From Ramlibacter sp. (lineage in GTDB: Bacteria; Pseudomonadota; Gammaproteobacteria; Burkholderiales; Burkholderiaceae_C), in contig JAJNBO010000078.1 of assembly GCA_021156245.1 (NCBI GenBank), positions 1 to 8,471 of the forward strand: a stretch of 8,471 nucleotides of DNA. The letters run 5' to 3'. Both the position numbers and the translations under genes were made by a program. The notes under the pieces are model-generated. The model was given only the letters and a program-made list of their open reading frames with translations, was not told where the DNA came from and did not search any database. This document shows, piece after piece, positions 6,401 to 8,471 of this stretch; position 1 is the first letter of the stretch, and the number at the start of each line of letters is the position of its first letter.

Positions 6401-7306
6401 ATGCCTGTGCTCAGCCCCGCCGGGGCGTACGTCCTGGCCCATCCCGGCACCTTCACCAAGCGCGTCCTCAAGGGCTTCCAGGCCAACCAGGGCCTGCTGC
6501 TGGCCGGGGCCGTGGCGTACTACGCGCTGCTGTCGGTGGTGCCGCTGCTCATCCTGGTGGTGATCGCCCTGTCGCACTGGGTCGACCAGGCCGAACTGCT
6601 GTCCACGCTGGGCACCTACCTGGAGTGGATCCTCCCCGGGCAGTCGAAGGCGATCGTGCAGGAGCTGGCCAACTTCGTGCAGCACCGGGACGTGATCGGC
6701 TGGGTGCTGCTCATCACGATGCTGTTCTTCAGCTCGCTCGCCTTCACCGTGCTGGAAAAGGCGATGGCGGTGATCTTCCTGCACCGGTTCGCCATCCGGC
6801 GGCGGCACTTCATGATGTCGGCGCTGCTGCCCTACATCTACATCCTGTCCGTCGGCGTGGGGCTGCTGCTGATGACCTTCGTGGCCGGAGGGCTGCAGGC
6901 CATGGCGGACAACAGCATCCATTTCCTGGGCTGGGAATGGTCGCTCTCCGGGGTCTCGGGCGTGCTGCTGTACCTGATGGGCCTGCTCGGCGAAGTCTTC
7001 CTGCTCACCTCGATCTACATGGTGATGCCGGTCGGGCGCCTGTCGTGGCGCCACGCGCTGATCGGCGGCATCACGGCCGCATTGCTCTGGGAGCTGACGC
7101 GGCGCGTGCTGGTCTGGTACTTCGGCACCCTGTCGCAGGTGAACGTGGTCTACGGCTCGCTCACCACCGCGATCATCGTGCTGTTCACCCTGGAGATCGC
7201 CGCCACGCTGCTGCTGCTGGGGGCGCAGGTGATCAGCGAGTACGAGCGGATCGATCGCAAGGGGCCCGAAGCCGCGCCCCCGGAGAACAAGGTGCTGAAG
7301 ACCTAG
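6401..7306 (+). CDS. YihY/BrkB (UPF0761) family inner-membrane protein
   Basis: The 301-residue integral membrane protein has six predicted membrane segments at about 31-57, 97-118, 138-164, 182-209, 217-235 and 252-277. Family features include GLLLAGAVAYYALLSVVPLL in the first segment, the RWRH-like SWRHALIGG before segment five, and VVYGSLTTAI before the last segment. Members were once annotated as 'ribonuclease BN', but that activity belongs to the unrelated rbn/elaC product; the true role is uncertain (BrkB was linked to serum resistance in Bordetella). The C-terminus is short, hydrophilic and cytoplasmic or periplasmic. The ATG at 6401 is the only plausible start in frame but has no clear ribosome binding site; the upstream bases are GGCGGCGG and GGCTGC. 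Its TAG stop shares the CTAG at 7303-7306 with the convergent gamma-glutamyltransferase gene. Confidence 0.93.
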   Translation: MPVLSPAGAYVLAHPGTFTKRVLKGFQANQGLLLAGAVAYYALLSVVPLLILVVIALSHWVDQAELLSTLGTYLEWILPGQSKAIVQELANFVQHRDVIGWVLLITMLFFSSLAFTVLEKAMAVIFLHRFAIRRRHFMMSALLPYIYILSVGVGLLLMTFVAGGLQAMADNSIHFLGWEWSLSGVSGVLLYLMGLLGEVFLLTSIYMVMPVGRLSWRHALIGGITAALLWELTRRVLVWYFGTLSQVNVVYGSLTTAIIVLFTLEIAATLLLLGAQVISEYERIDRKGPEAAPPENKVLKT

Positions 7307-8471
7307 TCCCCCATCACCACGCCTTCGCGGCGCGGGTCGGCGCCGCCGAAGAAACCGGCGCGCGTGCGCTGGATCGCCTGCAGGCCGCTGGTCATGTCCG
7401 TTTCCCGCACTTCGTGGCCGCGCGCCTGCAGCGCCTGCACCGTGGCGGGTGGGAAGCGGTCCTTCTCCAGCACCGTCGGGCCGTTGTTGGAAGCGAAGTT
7501 GGGCAGGTCGATCGCGCGCTGCGCGTCCAGCCCCCAGTTCAGGACGCCGTACAGCGTCTTGGCCGTGTAGTGGATGATGAGCGCGCCGCCCGGGCTGCCG
7601 CCGCTCATGACCAGCTCGCCCGTGGCCTTGTCGAACACCAGCGTCGGCGCCATGGAGGACCGGGGCCGCTTGCCGGGCTGCACGCGATTGGCGATGGGCC
7701 GGCCCTGCGCGTCGGCCGGCGCGAAGCTGAAGTCGGTGAGCTCGTTGTTGAGGAGGAAGCCGCGCACCATCTGGCGCGCGCCGAACTGGTCCTCGATGGT
7801 GGTCGTCATCGCGATCGCGTTGCCGTAGCCATCGACGATGCTGATGTGCGAGGTGCCGTACTCCACCTGCTCGGGGCTCGGGGCATAGCGGCTCGTCGAC
7901 TGCCCCGGCGTCCCGGGTTGCGCGGTCTTCATGCTTTGCACGCCGATGAGGCGTGCGCGCGAAGCCAGGTAGGCGGGATCGAGCAGGCTCATCCAGTTGC
8001 CCGCCGGCGGCTGCACGAAGTCCGGATCTGCCAGGTACTGGCCGCGGTCGGCAAACGCCATGCGGCCCGCTTCGGTGTACAGGTGCAGCCACTCGGCGGA
8101 GGGCAGGCCGTTCTGCAGGGGCATGGACGCGGCGTTGGTGTGGGCCAGGATGCCCAGGATCTGGCCGACCGCGATGGCGCCGGAGCTCGGGGGCGGGAAG
8201 CCGCAGATGCGGTAGTCCCGCGACTGCGCCCGGTAATCGTGGCAGATCGGCGCGCGCTTCTTCGGCTGGTAGGCGGCGAGGTCCGCCATCGTGAGACGTC
8301 CGGGATTGGTCGGATGCTTCTGCACCTTGTCGACGATAGCCTGCGCGATCTCGCCCTGGTAGAAGGCCGCGGAGCCTTCGCGCGAGATGCGACGCAGCAC
8401 GGCCGCCAGCTCGGGATTGCGCAGCGTGGTGCCGACGGCGAGCGGCTCGCCGTCGGACTGGAAGAAATAGG
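7303..8471 (-). CDS. ggt: Gamma-glutamyltransferase (gamma-glutamyltranspeptidase), C-terminal part, cut by the window's right edge
   Basis: This enzyme cleaves the gamma-glutamyl bond of glutathione and related peptides, transferring glutamate to water or amino acids, normally in the periplasm after signal-peptide export. It is an Ntn-hydrolase that cuts itself into large and small subunits. About 389 codons are visible; the signal peptide and the Arg that binds the glutamate carboxylate are outside. The frame runs open through the right edge (YFFQSDGEPLAVGTTLRNPE), so the GTG at 8400 is not the start. Large-subunit motifs include AFYQGEIAQ, LTMADLAAYQ and GFPPPSSGAIAVGQILGIL. The processing and catalytic threonine is in GTSHISIVD (codon 7852-7854), giving a small subunit of 183 residues, close to E. 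coli's 190. Small-subunit motifs LLNNELTDFSF and SGGSPGG (7585-7605, substrate pocket) follow. It overlaps the yihY-like gene by four bases at its 3' end. Confidence 0.96.
   Translation of the reverse strand, partial: YFFQSDGEPLAVGTTLRNPELAAVLRRISREGSAAFYQGEIAQAIVDKVQKHPTNPGRLTMADLAAYQPKKRAPICHDYRAQSRDYRICGFPPPSSGAIAVGQILGILAHTNAASMPLQNGLPSAEWLHLYTEAGRMAFADRGQYLADPDFVQPPAGNWMSLLDPAYLASRARLIGVQSMKTAQPGTPGQSTSRYAPSPEQVEYGTSHISIVDGYGNAIAMTTTIEDQFGARQMVRGFLLNNELTDFSFAPADAQGRPIANRVQPGKRPRSSMAPTLVFDKATGELVMSGGSPGGALIIHYTAKTLYGVLNWGLDAQRAIDLPNFASNNGPTVLEKDRFPPATVQALQARGHEVRETDMTSGLQAIQRTRAGFFGGADPRREGVVMGD

Noticed and set aside
6317..8092. A 591-codon minus-strand frame spanning the yihY-like and ggt genes
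   Set aside because: It is out of frame with ggt and antisense to the yihY-like gene; the composition is Arg/Gln/His-rich with no motif.

Overview
The window looks like ordinary chromosomal DNA of a high-GC betaproteobacterium, most likely Burkholderiales close to Comamonadaceae (Ramlibacter/Variovorax-like). I infer this from the Lys/Ala/Pro-rich N-terminal extension on RpoD, the Bug-family (TctC-like) periplasmic binding protein, the G/C-rich third codon positions and the dnaG-rpoD pair. No similarity search was possible, so the taxon is an inference.

Layout, left to right: the 5' part of rpoD (minus strand, running off the left edge); a 250-base leader with a probable rpoD promoter; complete dnaG (minus, GTG start); a 76-base divergent spacer with a 20-base dyad; a complete AMP-forming acyl-CoA ligase gene (plus); a 141-base convergent spacer filled by a long interrupted palindrome of CGCAAAG-type units; a complete Bug/TctC solute-binding protein gene (minus); a 111-base divergent spacer with GC palindromes; a complete YihY/BrkB-family membrane protein gene (plus); and the C-terminal two thirds of a gamma-glutamyltransferase gene (minus, running off the right edge). 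The last two genes overlap tail to tail and share one CTAG for both stop codons.

Functionally, dnaG and rpoD form the core of the macromolecular-synthesis operon (primase and principal sigma factor). The usual first gene, rpsU, is not directly upstream of dnaG; a divergent acyl-CoA ligase gene stands there instead. The other four genes look like independent single-gene units: activation of a carboxylic acid, capture of a small (probably carboxylate) solute in the periplasm, an inner-membrane protein of uncertain role, and periplasmic glutathione/gamma-glutamyl peptide hydrolysis. Gene orientation alternates almost at each step, so no shared operon is implied.

I found no mobile element, CRISPR array, tRNA, rRNA, toxin-antitoxin pair or defence gene, and no convincing new multi-gene system. 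The most unusual non-coding element is the repeat/palindrome between the acyl-CoA ligase and Bug genes.
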